Part shown: one piece after another, positions 1-10,961 of the stretch
How positions within the stretch are numbered: the stretch's first letter is position 1
Layout of the letters: each line of letters starts with the position of its first letter
NCBI RefSeq assembly: GCF_035083965.1
Contig: NC_089731.1
Span: forward strand, 1,602,001-1,666,000
From: Branchiostoma lanceolatum
Taxonomy: Eukaryota; Chordata; Leptocardii; Amphioxiformes; Branchiostomatidae
Direction: 5' to 3'
DNA length: 64,000 bases
Position numbers and translations under genes: made by a program
Notes under the pieces: generated by a model
Database searches by the model: none
What the model was told of the DNA's origin: nothing
The model's input: only the letters and a program-made list of their open reading frames with translations

Positions 1-116
1 GACTTCGACGGTTGATGAGTCGAAAATTTGGGCAAGTCCAAATTTTTGTGTCGGCAATTTGCAGTTTAACTTTAATCTACATGTCTAATATTTGTTTGAT
101 TTTTATGCTACTCCAG

Positions 117-239
117 AGTGTGAAGAAGAAGAAGGTGACCCCCGCCACCACAGAGACTCAGGAAGAAATGATCCGGAGAATCGTGAGGGAGTGTCTGAAG
201 GAGACCAAGCTGGAGGAGTGCAACCTGGAGGACGGCTAA
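117..239 (+). CDS. Terminal coding exon of an unidentified gene (partial)
   Basis: An acceptor (pyrimidines then CTCCAG) at 111-116 is followed by an open frame that ends in TAA at 237-239. It encodes about 40 residues: a lysine run (KKKK), then a charged, probably helical stretch with the sequence EEMIRRIVRECLKE, and the acidic end LEDG. The rest of the gene lies left of the window, so the product cannot be named. The composition (Lys, Glu, amphipathic helix) and the clean acceptor support a real last exon; the intronic ATG upstream at 12 is not needed. No poly(A) signal was recognised in the next 150 bases. Confidence 0.5.
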   Translation, partial: SVKKKKVTPATTETQEEMIRRIVRECLKETKLEECNLEDG

Positions 240-413
240 CGCACCATATCACATTAACGTCGGGATAGAGCCATATGTACTACTAGTATGAGGCTGGTTA
301 ACAGAGTCATTTTTACATCACCATGTACTTGATATTACGTAGCTGAAGTTTCGATGACCGTCCGTCACCTTCCTTATGACCATACCGACTGGTTCTACAC
401 GTTTGGGATCTTG

Positions 414-592
414 AGGCGTTCACCGCGCATGTCTGAAACTCCAGCTCGTGATTGGTCAGCAAGGTTCCGACGTCACCAGAGGCGCCGCTGCTGATTGGTC
501 CTGAGTTAATGACGCTACACTGACCCCCCGCGGCTGATTCGAACAGATCCAAGATGGCGGCTATGGTTATTCCAGTGATCCGCATTGTAGAA
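414..592 (-). pseudogene. Truncated copy of the 5' end of the membrane-protein gene at 1890-2579
   Basis: This block matches 2382-2560 with roughly 90% identity. It keeps the start codon (585-583), the signal-peptide-like segment (ITGITIAAILDL) and the first ~55 residues down to EFQTC and NAS. Homology stops abruptly near 414; downstream the frame runs into unrelated sequence and ends at 313 without the cysteine-rich domain or membrane helix. It is in the same orientation, about 2 kb from the full gene, so a partial tandem duplication is the simplest reading. It is probably non-functional, although the retained frame is still open. Confidence 0.7.
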
Positions 593-1889
593 CCTGTTAG
601 TGTGTCCCTAGGAAATGTGACAGATGGTCACCGAAGCGTCGGTGAAGTTGTAACTTCCAGCTGTTCGCATTTGAAGAACTTTGTTAACCAGTTATGTACC
701 AACCTCGTGGAAGTATTCACGGATACACATAAAGCTATAGAGCGTTTGGGTTGCACTCTATAGAAATGGTAGCCGAGACCTGACACCATATTTATTTGGA
801 TACACCAGGGAGTGTGATAATTCAATATAATGCTGCTATCGGGAGAGAATATTATTTTCTTTATCTTTGATAAGGAACTATGTTTACAAGTGTATAGGTT
901 GATATTTTTCAATGTTTTTATGAATGTATATTTCATGTTAACAAAACAGTGAGAACTGTTTATGTTTAGTTTCAACCGGAAGGTTTCTTTTCTTTGTTGC
1001 TGCCCAGACTCAAGAGTTTATTTCTACATCGTCTTTATCTTACTCAGGTGGCGTTAGTATGATTTAGTCCGCGAAGAAAAAGACAGATGTTTATTCAAAT
1101 GGGTACAAAAGCCATTTATTTGCGATATATGTATTCCAGAAATGTATATATAAAGTGTATGTCACTATATCTACAGACGTAAGTGTTGTTGATACAGATG
1201 TTGTTAGATATAGGTAAGATGATTTCGTCGAGTATGTCAATGTTTGTCAAATATTTTTGAAGCAGGTCGACGTTGGTCTAAAGTTAGTATCAAGAAAGAT
1301 GACAACGTTTCATACAAAAGCTTGCTGCAATTTCTTTACAGCTTTTTTTTCGATCACAGTTTTCTCTATAATACGCCTTTCAAAACCAATACATCTTAAG
1401 TAGGTAATATCGGAAACTACTTTCAAGGGTACCGTGTTAGAATCCTATACTCTAACCTGTAATTGGGTGTACAGATACCTTTCTAATGTCGTTGGAATGA
1501 GACAGTGCTACATTATGGTATCACTACATGTAGAATATAAGTGATTCGTTTGTTAGGGGTTTCACATGTCTAAAACTGTCGTTCTAAATTCGAGTCGTAA
1601 AGCCATTGTCATTCCGTCAACGAGCTTCGACCGTATTTGTTGATCACCAGAAGGTTGCCCAATTTCAGAATCGATATAGGTTCGCGCGTATTTTACCATG
1701 ATATCATATTCGTTGGTTTCTAGGACCTGCGAACGTTGGCCAATGCCTTTAGATAACGCGATGGTCTAGAGAACATTTTACGTCTTACTGCCGAAAACGT
1801 CTTATAGAGATTGCAGACTGTATTCGTGCTGTGTGACAGTGGCATTAAGACCATTTCATGATCATTAGTCTCTTCCTTTCCTAGAGTCC
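593..1889. other. Intergenic, no gene seen
   Basis: AT-rich, no convincing exon on either strand. TTTATT at about 1088-1094 could be the poly(A) signal (AATAAA read on the minus strand) of the membrane-protein gene at 1890-2579. Nothing else is supported. Confidence 0.4.
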
Positions 1890-2579
1890 TCAGATAATGT
1901 TTTTCGCCAGTGTGAATTTGTTCAGTTCGGCGTCAAACACGTACACGTCATCCTGCTCAGTCCTGTCGCAGGAGCACAGCACAGCGGTGATGATACTCCC
2001 GACAAGCAGTACTCCCAATCCGGTGATAATGGGGGAGGGGCGTGTCCTGTCACCGACATCCATGCCCCGTTTAACGTACAGAGTACACGGTCTCTGGCTA
2101 AGCGTCGCCTTGTAGCACTTCCCCGGGCGCTGGGTACAGTTCCTCCCCGTTAGCGCCACGTTAACGCTGAAAGTAAAGTCTCTCAGCCCGAACACGTGAC
2201 AGTCGAGCTTGTATCCTGTGACATTGATGCGGTTCGGCACGGGACTTTCTAAGCAGGCGGATATTCTGGTGTCGGACGATTCCAGTTCTTCCGCCTTCTG
2301 CTCGAGTTTTCGCACGAAGCACTTCCCGAGGTCGTTGAAATCCTCGCAGTCGCAAATCGCCTCCTTGGCGATGAAGAAACACGAGGCGTTCACCACGCAG
2401 GTCTGAAACTCCAGCTCGTGATTGGTCAGCAAGGTTCCGACGTCACTAGAGGCGCCGTTGCTGATTGGTCCCGAGTTGATGACGTTGTACTGACCTCCAG
2501 CGGCTGTTTCGAGCAGATCCAAGATGGCGGCTATGGTTATTCCAGTGATCCACATTGTAGAAAAAGGCTGGGTTGGCAT
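1890..2579 (-). CDS. Intronless single-pass membrane protein, family not recognised (229 aa)
   Basis: One uninterrupted frame. The first ATG is at 2579; the second (2555, MWITGITIAAILDLLE) gives a better signal peptide and is also the start kept in the partial copy at 414-592, so I prefer it. The ectodomain (about residues 30-180) has ten or more cysteines and N-glycosylation sites (NAS, NVT, NCT). A hydrophobic helix around residues 185-207 (GLGVLLVGSIITAVLC) is followed by a tail of ~25 residues with one tyrosine in DDVYVFDAE. Signal peptide, glycosylated Cys-rich ectodomain, helix and short tail define a type I surface protein. I do not recognise the fold. Being intronless with a nearby partial duplicate suggests a retrocopy or a fast-evolving surface family. 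Confidence 0.65.
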   Translation of the reverse strand: MPTQPFSTMWITGITIAAILDLLETAAGGQYNVINSGPISNGASSDVGTLLTNHELEFQTCVVNASCFFIAKEAICDCEDFNDLGKCFVRKLEQKAEELESSDTRISACLESPVPNRINVTGYKLDCHVFGLRDFTFSVNVALTGRNCTQRPGKCYKATLSQRPCTLYVKRGMDVGDRTRPSPIITGLGVLLVGSIITAVLCSCDRTEQDDVYVFDAELNKFTLAKNII

Positions 2580-4474
2580 CTTCGTCTGTTCAGACTTTCT
2601 TACACAACACAGAACCTGGCTCTAATCGGCTTCCACGTGATTTCAACACCTGGATAAAGATAAAGAGTCATGATACATGTGAAAATTGCTCTAACGTTAA
2701 TGCTGTATCAAAGCTACATATACAAAATGTTGACCTCCGGTATTTTCAGCAATCTCGATCATTTCTTTGTGGCTAAATATGAAGTCTGTAAAATTCAATG
2801 AGTTGGCATTGTCTTCTGTTCAAATAAGATAAAATTTTTGAGAAGACAACTGACAATTGACGTTGCATTCCATAAAACTATTGCATCAGCTGTAGTCACA
2901 TTTCGTAAAGATGGTGTCTGAAAAGAAAAGCACTTACTTAAGTGGCGCTGCAAATTCGATTGCACCATTGGCCTGAAGTCTAACAACATTAGAAAGCTTC
3001 AACAACGGCGTTCACACAGTAAGTAAATACTTACGCGCTGACAATCTGCCACTTATTCTAGTCTAAACTTTAACCGGTGCGCTCTTCTGAATCAGAAAAT
3101 TAGATTTTCCTTTCCAGTACACTATAGAAAAGTGCGGAGGAACGAAAATCACAGAATTAGTTTTTCCAGACTAAGATCGATAACTGCAAAGTGGTGCTTC
3201 TGCCTTGGTCGGATCCAATCCGTCTGATAAAGTAGAACCACATGAAGGTCATAAAACCTGTTCCAAGGTCACGACAGTTTGATGAAAAGTCTGCCGCCTG
3301 GAACTTAATCTCGGCTAACATGGAAAAGATCAGCCGTAATCTTGAGGCTTCATTATCAACTTGATAACGGTCCATCGTGAGCTTCTCGAGAAGTCATCGG
3401 CACTGGGAGTGTTGCCCGCCCGCCCAGGTCCATTAGTTCACTACGGTGAATTCTGATGGATGGGGTCCATGATCAGTTACCTGGCCTATGGGCACAGCTA
3501 CAATCATCAAGATCTGCTGTCAGAAAATGTAGCTGATGCTTAGCAGGACTGGGCAAGTAAAACTCCAATATGCCGTGCCCATGGTATGGCTACTTCATCA
3601 TAAATGACGCCATTTTGATAGAACGGCGACACTATTATCGTGACCTTCGTAAACTCGAGAGGGTTTCATTTCCGGTCAGTCGGCGGTGATGTGGTTATCA
3701 GCACACGTCATCGGTGATAACCTTTTTTACCCGATCGATTAACGTATCCCTCCGCGCTCTATTGGACACAAAAATTGACCCCTTTTGAGAACTTTGTCGG
3801 GCATATCTTTTCGTCTATCTACATTTATCGATCAACGGACTGATGGACCTGTCAACATCCAACACCAAGAGCAGCTTTACATGTATCCACTTAATCTGCT
3901 GAAAACCACCAGGACTTGTCTATCACTTTATATCGATCAGTCAAACAATCGATCGATTTAGCGATGTTGGAATACTCATATCTTTGTAATAGTAGCTACA
4001 TCGAAAACTTTACTGCTGAATAAGCATCGCCGTAACTTTTTGAGTTGAAACTTCCATCCTTCTACCATATGCCATCTCCTTTTGTCTTTCGCAGAGATTA
4101 CAAAATTATATGATGGTATGGTATGGTACAATGAGATAATATGTATTAGATGCAAGCTAAGATTTTCAGCCAGTCATTAAATAAAGTCTGCCACGATAAA
4201 CCGAGACAAAACATTGACACACCAACAACACGTATCTACCTTTGGGCCATACACATCTTATGCCCTAACTAACATGTCCGATATTATCTTAGAGCATTTC
4301 TAAGCGATGCACTCCCTACAAATGCGACTCCGCATCTAAGAAGGGTCTGTAAGTGTAACCACATACTTCGTATTTTCCTAGAACAATCGTAGAGTGAAAC
4401 TCGTTGCCACCAAGTACCGTAGAGGCATCCTCATTAGACAGCTTTAAACAATGCATGCAGTTAGATATGCGACG
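2580..4474. other. Intergenic, no gene seen
   Basis: Short open frames only (for example 3157-3375 on the minus strand), without splice sites in register, a recognisable domain or coding bias. No repeat family seen elsewhere in the window was recognised here. Confidence 0.4.
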
Positions 4475-4564
4475 GTTAGACGTGACAGGTCGTTCGGTGT
4501 AACATAACCTGGAGCTGCTGTCGTGCCGCGTGCCTGCGAAGCTGGTGTGTTACTCCGAAGGGCG
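4475..4564 (+). repeat. Dispersed repeat with inverted ends, copy 1
   Basis: About 90 bp matching 23322-23410 (same orientation) at roughly 80%. Both contain GTGACAGG near the left end and GTGTGTTAC then CCGAAGGGCG at the right, with a GC-rich centre. The left TTCGGTGTAAC and right GTTAC(A/T)CCGAA are inverted, so it can fold. A fragment of the right end lies in opposite orientation at about 51908-51935. A short non-autonomous element is likely; the class is unknown. Confidence 0.5.
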
Positions 4565-5978
4565 TTTATGCCGACTATATATCAGATACAGATATAGATA
4601 CCGCTTACCTCGAAGTGCCATTGGCCCCAAATTGGAGAACACATCCAGACGATGAACACTGCAGCATAAGCTTCTGATCGTCAGTATCTACCCAAGCTGT
4701 AAATACTTAACTGTCTCGGACATTAAGACAGCGTATAAGCACTACTGCTATCCAGCGGCCTGTAACATCTGAGCCATTTGCAGAGCTCCTGTCATCTGCT
4801 CTGTGCCTTGTGGTAACATGCGGGCTACAACGTCGCATTGAGGCCGGAGCAATGTAGTTCCTGTTAATGGGCCTAGTAATGGTTGCGTTCGCTGCAATCT
4901 ACGAGAAGCTGCTACTTTAAACGCCTAAAACCTTTTTTGGAATGAATAAACGAATTACAAAAGAACTACAGAATAAATAAGGCAAGTATAAATTTTATGA
5001 AGTATGATTACCATGTATACAATTCGTTTTCAAAAACTTAAACCAAAACGACAAGTTGAAGAATAACCATGCAAAATACAATATAATCGATAAAAGCAAA
5101 GAACTAAACATTATGTAATGATTAGTAAAGTGTTTTTCTACTTTGGGGCAGGTATGTTTAACAAGAAACACAGCTCTGTATCGGATACCGAACGTGGAGA
5201 ATCATAAACCTTCAAGCAGAAGATACACCTGGTCATGACGGCTGAGCTGACACCTTTTCCCGTGAGACACCCTCAGGGCTTACTTGGCCTACTTATCTCA
5301 TAAGACGATGCCCATCAATCTAAGGATTGAGATGGAGACATCATTGTCTGGCAAAAATTAACTGGAATGCTGTCACTAATCCCAAGGTTCCTAGCGCCTG
5401 AGGGCTGTGCTGTGATTGGTCGTTTGCTTAATCTGCCTCAGCGGAAAGCAATGCCCTGGGACCGAGATGACATGCAAGTAAGCCCCGTCGTCATGGATAC
5501 TGTAGAAATGCCCTGGGACAGAGATCGTCATCAGAGTATAGTATACGTATCCTGTTGCCCTTGAAGGGGGAAAAGTTGGCTTTAGCCGAATACTTTTTAC
5601 TCAGCGTAGCTAAAAGTCCACCAATCACAAACCATGGCAATCATTTAAATAGTTCATTAGCAAAGAAACATCTAATTTCGTAGATGTCGCACCGCAGTAT
5701 AGAGAATGAAGAATGATGATGATGAAACATCGAAGCGACGCTGACATGAAACGGCTTTTTATGAACATCAGTCACCATTAAAGTTCATTTCGAATCATTA
5801 ATCTGAGACAACGGCACATCTGTCAGAGGATAATCACCAAGAACTAATTAGGATGACTAAAAGTCCTGAGTCTCGTAATGTAGTTTATAGAACGCGTTAC
5901 ATTTATCTATTCCGCTAAATCAATAAATCTTACTTATTTACTTACTAGTCCCAGCAAGAATAACGATCTTATTTCATC
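4565..5978. other. Intergenic, no gene seen
   Basis: AT-rich sequence. Around 5448-5530 a short unit beginning ATGCCCTGGGAC is present twice, 60 bp apart. No exon, RNA gene or named repeat is supported. Confidence 0.35.
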
Positions 5979-6758
5979 CGTTCTGGGCTACGGTCTGGAT
6001 GCTGTTTGATGTGTGGTTAAAACTCTCCAACTCTTTTCCTTGCGTGCGTAGTCCAGTGGTTAGCGATCTTGCTTCTGGAACTAGAAGCCCCGGGTTCGAT
6101 CCCGGCTGTGTCGCTCATCCGACATGCACGTTACCGGAAAAGGTCGCAGTCCTTAGGACGGGGCGTTAAGCCGTGGTCCACTGTTCATTGTGCTTGTCGA
6201 AAAGAGCTAGGGGAATTTCCCCGGTACAATGAACCTGTAAATACTGTACATAGCATCTGTCTTCTCTGTCACGACCAGTGGAAGAGTAGCTCATCTGTTC
6301 ATTGAGTTCATTTGAGCTAAACTGGTTCGAGATCACTCTCTTTTCCTATTTCCACTGTTCTCCTCCAGGTGATCTTAGATCGTTTGTTTACTCTTCCCTA
6401 CTGGTGTCCAGTACATGTATAGTGCTGTTCTTGATTTGCCATCTAAGTAATTTCTGTGCACATGTCCTATCTATTTCCCTCTCCTCCTAAGGGTGATGGT
6501 TTCAATAAATCACCCAAACCCAATTCACATTACTTCATCCGTTCTGGATGCTATTTCATGTGTGGTTGAAACGCTCTAACTCTTTTCAATTGATCTCCTC
6601 CAGGAGATCTTAGATCGTCTGTTTTCTCTTCCCTACTGTGGTCCAGTATAGTACTGTAACAGTTCCCGTTATGCCATCTAAGTTATTTCTGTGCACATGT
6701 CCTATCCATTTCCCTCTCCTCCTAAGGGCGATGGTTTCAATAAATCACCCAAACCTAA
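5979..6758 (+). repeat. Tandem ~225-bp duplication, first copy split by a SINE
   Basis: The second copy (about 6534-6758) reads CATCCGTTCTGG, TGTGTGGTTGAAACGC, AACTCTTTTC, CTCCTCCAGGAGATCTTAG and ends at AAATCACCCAAACC. The first copy has the same order but is cut after CTCTTTTCCT at 6040 and resumes at 6338 with the same ten bases, so the SINE at 6041-6337 inserted into the first copy after the duplication or into only one copy. Confidence 0.7.
6041..6337 (+). mobile_element. tRNA-derived SINE with a 10-bp target-site duplication
   Basis: The head carries pol III internal promoter elements: an A-box-like GTAGTCCAGTGGTTAG (6048-6063) and a perfect B box GGTTCGATCC (6093-6102). The body includes a hairpin-forming segment with GAATTTCCCCGGTACAATG. 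It is flanked by CTCTTTTCCT at 6031-6040 and again at 6338-6347, a ten-base target-site duplication. A second copy of the same family lies at 44807-45056 on the minus strand, matching through CTGTACATA and CCAGTGGAAGA. It has no coding capacity and needs a partner LINE for movement. Confidence 0.85.
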
Positions 6759-7331
6759 TCCAGCTTGCTGATGAGATTGATGTCGTTGTTGAGAAGATGG
6801 CGTCTCGGGTTCGGATTACATCTCGCCATCGATCATGTTGGCCATCACGTGATGATCTCCTCATCAAAGACTAAGAAGATTGTCCTACATGATATTCTAT
6901 TTTTTGTTTTAAATTCTCAGACAAGAATATAAGCCTCGGGATGCTTGGGAATACTGCTGCAACTTTATATATACTCAGCATTTGGCATTGTCTTTGCAGC
7001 TCTTTTTCCCTTCCCCCTGTCTTAATCTGATTCAGCGCTTTAATGACTTTGTAACGACTCTTGAGCAGCCTAATTGCTTTCAAGTTTTAAATGACATCCA
7101 GTATAGTTCAATATACACATCGCATCTCGGCCCATGTTCTGTTTCCCGCCAGCGACACAGGACATAGGCCCTGAGGAAATTTCACAGTCTGCTGGTAAAT
7201 TGCTACCTTCTTCCCCTTTGCAGGCAAGCAAAGTAAGATCAATGGAAACAAAAAGAAGTTATACAAATCGTTCCTCTTTACCTCTTTGCTAAAATACTGC
7301 GAAAAACACCATGTTTTTTTTTGCTCTGGGG

Positions 7332-7734
7332 AATTACACAGTCTGCTACCGACAAATACGATTGAATGAATTGTTGTTAACTAGTAGTCAAAGTACAGCA
7401 ACCAAACCGCCACTGGTGACAAAGAAAAGTGAGTGTTCCCTAGCCTTTGGCATTTACGCTAAGCTGTAGAGGGAATACATCACCCAATAGTATACACGCT
7501 TAGGAAATTACACAGGCTGCTTCTACATGGATTCATTAAAAGGGCTTCCTATAAACGATCGGCAACCACACCGCCACTGGTGACAAAGAAAAGTGAGTGT
7601 TACCCAGCCCTTGGCATTTACGCTGAGCGGTAGAGAGAAATACATCACCCTATGGCGTACACGCTTAGTAAATTACACAGGCTGCTTCTACAGGGATTCA
7701 TTTAAAGGGTTCCTTATAAATGATAGGCACCAAC
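7332..7734 (+). repeat. 164-bp tandem repeat, two full units plus degenerate flanks
   Basis: CCGCCACTGGTGACAAAG starts at 7407 and again at 7571, and the following text (TTTACGCT, TACATCACCC, TACACGCTTAG, ACACAGGCTGCTTCTAC) repeats in order. A weaker piece of the unit (AATTACACAGTCTGCTAC) precedes it at 7332, and similar text appears near 7183. The open frame at 7593-7967 arises from the array and is not a gene. Confidence 0.7.
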
Positions 7735-8156
7735 GCCAGGTAATCAGCAGCGACACGGAGAAGCCGGCGTTCCTTCGCCCTCTGCGTTTTATGCGGACTG
7801 GCCCTCAATTCATTTTCATTGGTCAACCGTCAGAGGTCAATGGCATTACGTCACGGCGTGTATTCCGCGCGGAGGTGACTCGCAACACCTTTATCAACGA
7901 TTCACTCCTGAAGGGTCTGTGCGTTGGAAGGGCGCACCCAAGTGACGAGAAGGGGTCGCACGTCTGAATATAAAGGGTCACGTCGATCGATCAACAACAA
8001 TAGTGCCATTTTACGATGCCTTTCGTTATTCCTAATAGGCAATGTATTAACTGCAATCTATCTAGGCTCACAGACCAAACGCTAGGATGGAGCAAGCTTA
8101 AGGATGGAGTAAGGATTGATGCTGTATAGTTGTTGTTGTTATCAACGATTACTGCA

Positions 8157-8395
8157 TTAGGATTTGATTTGATTTGGATTTTATTAGACTTGCAACAGTG
8201 CAATACATGTGGGACACAGGCAGCTATTGCTGGTGTTGTGACCCACATATGATAATCTTTTTACACTTGGGTGGAGTGAGGCAAGTTGTGTAAAATGCCT
8301 TTTCCCAAGGGCACAAGATCGGTGGCGTCAGGGAATTCGAACCCGGGACCGCTGGGCGAAAACCCTGCCGTTACACCACACGACCCCACGGCGTA
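8157..8395 (-). mobile_element. tRNA-headed SINE (second family)
   Basis: Read on the minus strand: a head with GTGGTGTAACGGCAGGG (A-box like) and GGTTCGAATTCC (B-box like) at the high-coordinate end, a body with CCTTGGGAAAAGGCATTTTA, and a tail of repeated CAAAT units at 8160-8180. The same body text (CCCTTGGGAAA...GGC) is in the copies at 10251 and 45062. The A-T-rich pentamer tail is typical of LINE-mobilised SINEs. Confidence 0.7.
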
Positions 8396-8550
8396 AGATA
8401 GCTACTGATCTACAACTCTTTTACATCCTACAGTAGCTGGTGCATTATAAACAACGTCAAACATACCATTTCGCGATCCTGATCATTATTCTGAATACGC
8501 AATAATAATGAAGCAAATACTTCCACTTGAAAACTTGCCTGTTGAGGCCT

Positions 8551-8565
8551 CCCCCCCCCCCCCCC
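8551..8565 (+). repeat. Homopolymer C15
   Basis: Uninterrupted run of fifteen C residues; length is prone to sequencing error and to allelic variation. Confidence 0.9.
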
Positions 8566-8780
8566 GATCCGCAGAGCGCGAAGCTCTGATTTCTGCCGGT
8601 TTATAGATGGTTGTTAGAAAGGCCCATCTGGTCCATAAGCACGTTACATAATTGAAATTCAATTTTCAGTCCCACTTCTGCTGTAGGCCGATAATTGGCT
8701 GCCTTCAGAACCGGTGAAGCGAGACGGGATATCGCAGAACGATGTCATACAGTCGAGATTAAATACAGTCGAAAATGGGC

Positions 8781-9225
8781 TTCAAATTACCGGTGTTGGA
8801 TTTATTCTGTTCGCCTGGCGCGGAGTTGGTTAATTGTGGATCAATGTTTCATGCAGCTTCGGAAAGGGATTTTCAGTTTATTCCATTGATCCGATGGTGT
8901 TGGAAGTTAAGAATCTTGAGGGTATTTTGTAGCAATTTCTTTGCTGTAATGAAATGTTACGTTGATCATGCTTCCAGTTTATTCCACTGATCTGATTGTG
9001 TTTGTACTTGAAATACAAGTTTTGATATGATTTTCTAGCAATTTAGTATATATATATATACAAATACCTGGCTGCTAATTTCATCATAGATACAATAGGA
9101 AATCTGGTTCATATTACCCGTGTTAGATTCATTCTGTTTGCCTTGCGAGGAGTTGGTTAATAGTGGATCAATGTTTCATGCAGCTTCGAAAAGGGATTTT
9201 CAGTTTATTCCACCGATCCGACGGA
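8781..9225 (+). repeat. Direct repeat, two ~118-bp copies (8781-8898 and 9109-9225)
   Basis: Both copies contain GAGTTGGTTAAT, GTGGATCAATGTTTCATGC and GGGATTTTCAGTTTATTCCA in the same order with about 85-90% identity. Between them lie AT-rich sequence and a (TA) run at 9047-9060. It adjoins the 325-bp duplication at 9223, so the segment seems to have grown by repeated local duplication. Confidence 0.7.
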
Positions 9226-9871
9226 TTGTCTTCTCATGGAAGTTAAAGTATGACTGAGTTTTGTGGGATTTCGCAGTCGCAACAAATATAATGATGATAT
9301 ATGCTTCAAGTGTACGTGTACATACGCTCTTGAATATGTCATTATCAATAGTCTAAGCTAGCCTGAGTGTCATTCTGTTTAGTTCCAGGCTGTAAAGGTA
9401 GAGCCTGGAACTAAACACGATGACACTCAGGCTAAGGATAAGCAGCTTTCACAGAGATTTTCAATATATCGTGATGCATGGAGCGTGCTAGGATAGATTT
9501 TGTGTTTAAGTCTCTGTCTTCTATAAAGTTTCGTTTATAGATTATATGGATTGTCTACTGTAAGTTAAAGTACGACTGATGATGACTTTTATGGGATTGC
9601 GTAGGTGCAACAAAATGTAATGATGATTTATGCTTCCAGTGCATAAATAGATACAAATACTATACTATAAATATAGATGATAATGTCATTATCATTAGTC
9701 TAAGCTAGTGTCATCCTGTTTAGTTCCAGGCTGTAAAGGTAGATCCTGGAACTAAACAGGATGACACTTAGGCTAAGCAGCTTTCAAAGAAGATTGTCAG
9801 TATATCGTGATGCATGGAGCGTGCTAGGATAGATTTTATATCAAGTCTTTGTCTTCTATAAAGTTTAGTTT
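9223..9871 (+). repeat. 325-bp tandem duplication, each copy holding a foldback hairpin
   Basis: Copy 1 (9223-9547) and copy 2 (9548-9871) share GGATTGTC, AGTTAAAGTA, ATGCATGGAGCGTGCTAGG and TCTTCTATAAAGTTT. In copy 1 a hairpin with 32-nt arms (9360-9391 and 9402-9433, 30 of 32 paired) encloses the loop GTAAAGGTAG. In copy 2 the hairpin (about 9704-9775) keeps the identical loop but has lost bases from the left arm. The hairpin starts TAGCCTGAG and is probably a small MITE of the TAGCCTG type found elsewhere here, captured by the duplication. Confidence 0.8.
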
Positions 9872-10250
9872 CACTATTAAATGACCAATTCTAACAGCTG
9901 CGTCCAGCGTACGTTTGATAACTTTAAATGTTCCTGCCTTTTGGATTATGACAGTTATGCAGTGTTAGATGAACATTTTCACTGTTCGATGATCGATTGT
10001 TCGCCGGAGTGTTATATGTACACATTCTGTGTTCTTTGGCAATCTTGGTTTAGCACCAAATAAACTGTTTTACTGGCTGCTGCCAGTCCATACTTAATGG
10101 AAACTTAACGCGTTTTAGATTTTACTACTGGGATTCTAGCAAAATTGATGACTGTATCATCTAGAGCTAAACTTATCTGCCTGCTTGACTTCCCACGGAC
10201 AATAAACAGTACTGTTGTAACGTTAGTTTTTGTGGCATCAATGTTTTGCC

Positions 10251-10567
10251 CAGAACCGAGAGGTCCCGGGTTCGAAACCCCGATATGCCCCGATGTTGTG
10301 CCCTTGGGAAAGGCCGTTTTCCACAACTTTCCTCACTCCACGCAGGTGTGAATGGGTACCTGACTTCGGTTGGGGAAGGTCGTATTGAGGTCACCTGTTG
10401 GCGCCGAATGGCAGCCGCCCAGACCCTTGCGACACAAAGTGCAAGTGTGGAGCAAATATGTATCTGTTCTGTATTACATATTTCTATATGATTGTAAACC
10501 CTGCAGCAATTCAGCACTGGCTGCCACGGGTTATTTCTGACAAATAAACCATTATCATTATTATTAT
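10251..10567 (+). mobile_element. SINE with LINE-like tail ending in (ATT)n
   Basis: Begins inside the tRNA-like head with GTCCCGGGTTCGAAACCCC (B box), then GCCCTTGGGAAAGGCC, the shared body of the family, and a 3' part with AATTCAGCACTGGCTGCC and ACAAATAAACC before a tail of TTATTATTAT at 10557-10567. The A box is missing, so the copy is probably 5' truncated. Confidence 0.7.
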
Positions 10568-10601
10568 AGTTTCTCGGTTACATGGACATCGTGATCAAAA
10601 T

Positions 10602-10780
10602 GTTCAGTTCAGTTCAGTTCAGTTCATCCTCTTTAGTGAGGTGACACAAGTATCTCCACATGTTCCTGTCGAGCATGACAGAACGGAGTTCTTCATCTTT
10701 AAGACCAACATCCTCTTCAATTACCTTCTTAAGTGTCAATGATGGGCGACCACATCTACGCTTCTCATCTAATCAAAATA
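10602..10780 (-). mobile_element. 3' end of a non-LTR retrotransposon (LINE) fragment
   Basis: On the minus strand about 45 codons read like the extreme C terminus of LINE reverse transcriptases: a GRPS motif, then KKVIEEDVG and a DRNMWRYL segment (compare the GRPR...DR..WR ending common in RTE/CR1-type ORF2 proteins), then a stop. Directly 3' of it is a tail of repeated TGAAC units (10602-10626). Only this end survives; there is no upstream ORF. Confidence 0.65.
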
Positions 10781-10829
10781 TACTTCGCTTCATCAAGTAA
10801 TCCGTAAGCAACAAAAGTACTGTCTGTTG

Positions 10830-10943
10830 TGATCTCCAAGCAGATCTCCACGGGGGCAAGATAGTATCCAGTTTACGGGGCCAGCTGGAGATTGTTGGCG
10901 GGCTGGATTCCATTTTCCCCCGTAGAGATCTGCTTGAAGATGA
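10830..10943. mobile_element. MITE of the CTCCAAGCAGA family (degenerate)
   Basis: Inverted ends: GATCTCCAAGCAGATCTCC at 10831-10849 and its imperfect complement ending CTGCTTGAAGAT at 10930-10941. Nine-base flanks TGTCTGTTG (10821-10829) and CGTCTGCTA (10944-10952) match at six of nine positions, a decayed target-site duplication. The intact relatives at 35205 and 62035 define the family. Confidence 0.6.
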
Positions 10944-10961
10944 CGTCTGCTAAGCTATATC

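Noticed and set aside
3157-3375. 72-codon minus-strand frame
   Set aside because: No splice context, signal or homology; expected by chance in this length of DNA.
6048-6115. Functional tRNA gene
   Set aside because: Has A and B boxes but no complete cloverleaf acceptor stem, continues into a SINE body and has target-site duplications.
7593-7967. 124-codon open frame
   Set aside because: Runs through the 164-bp tandem repeat; frame not kept between units and no domain.
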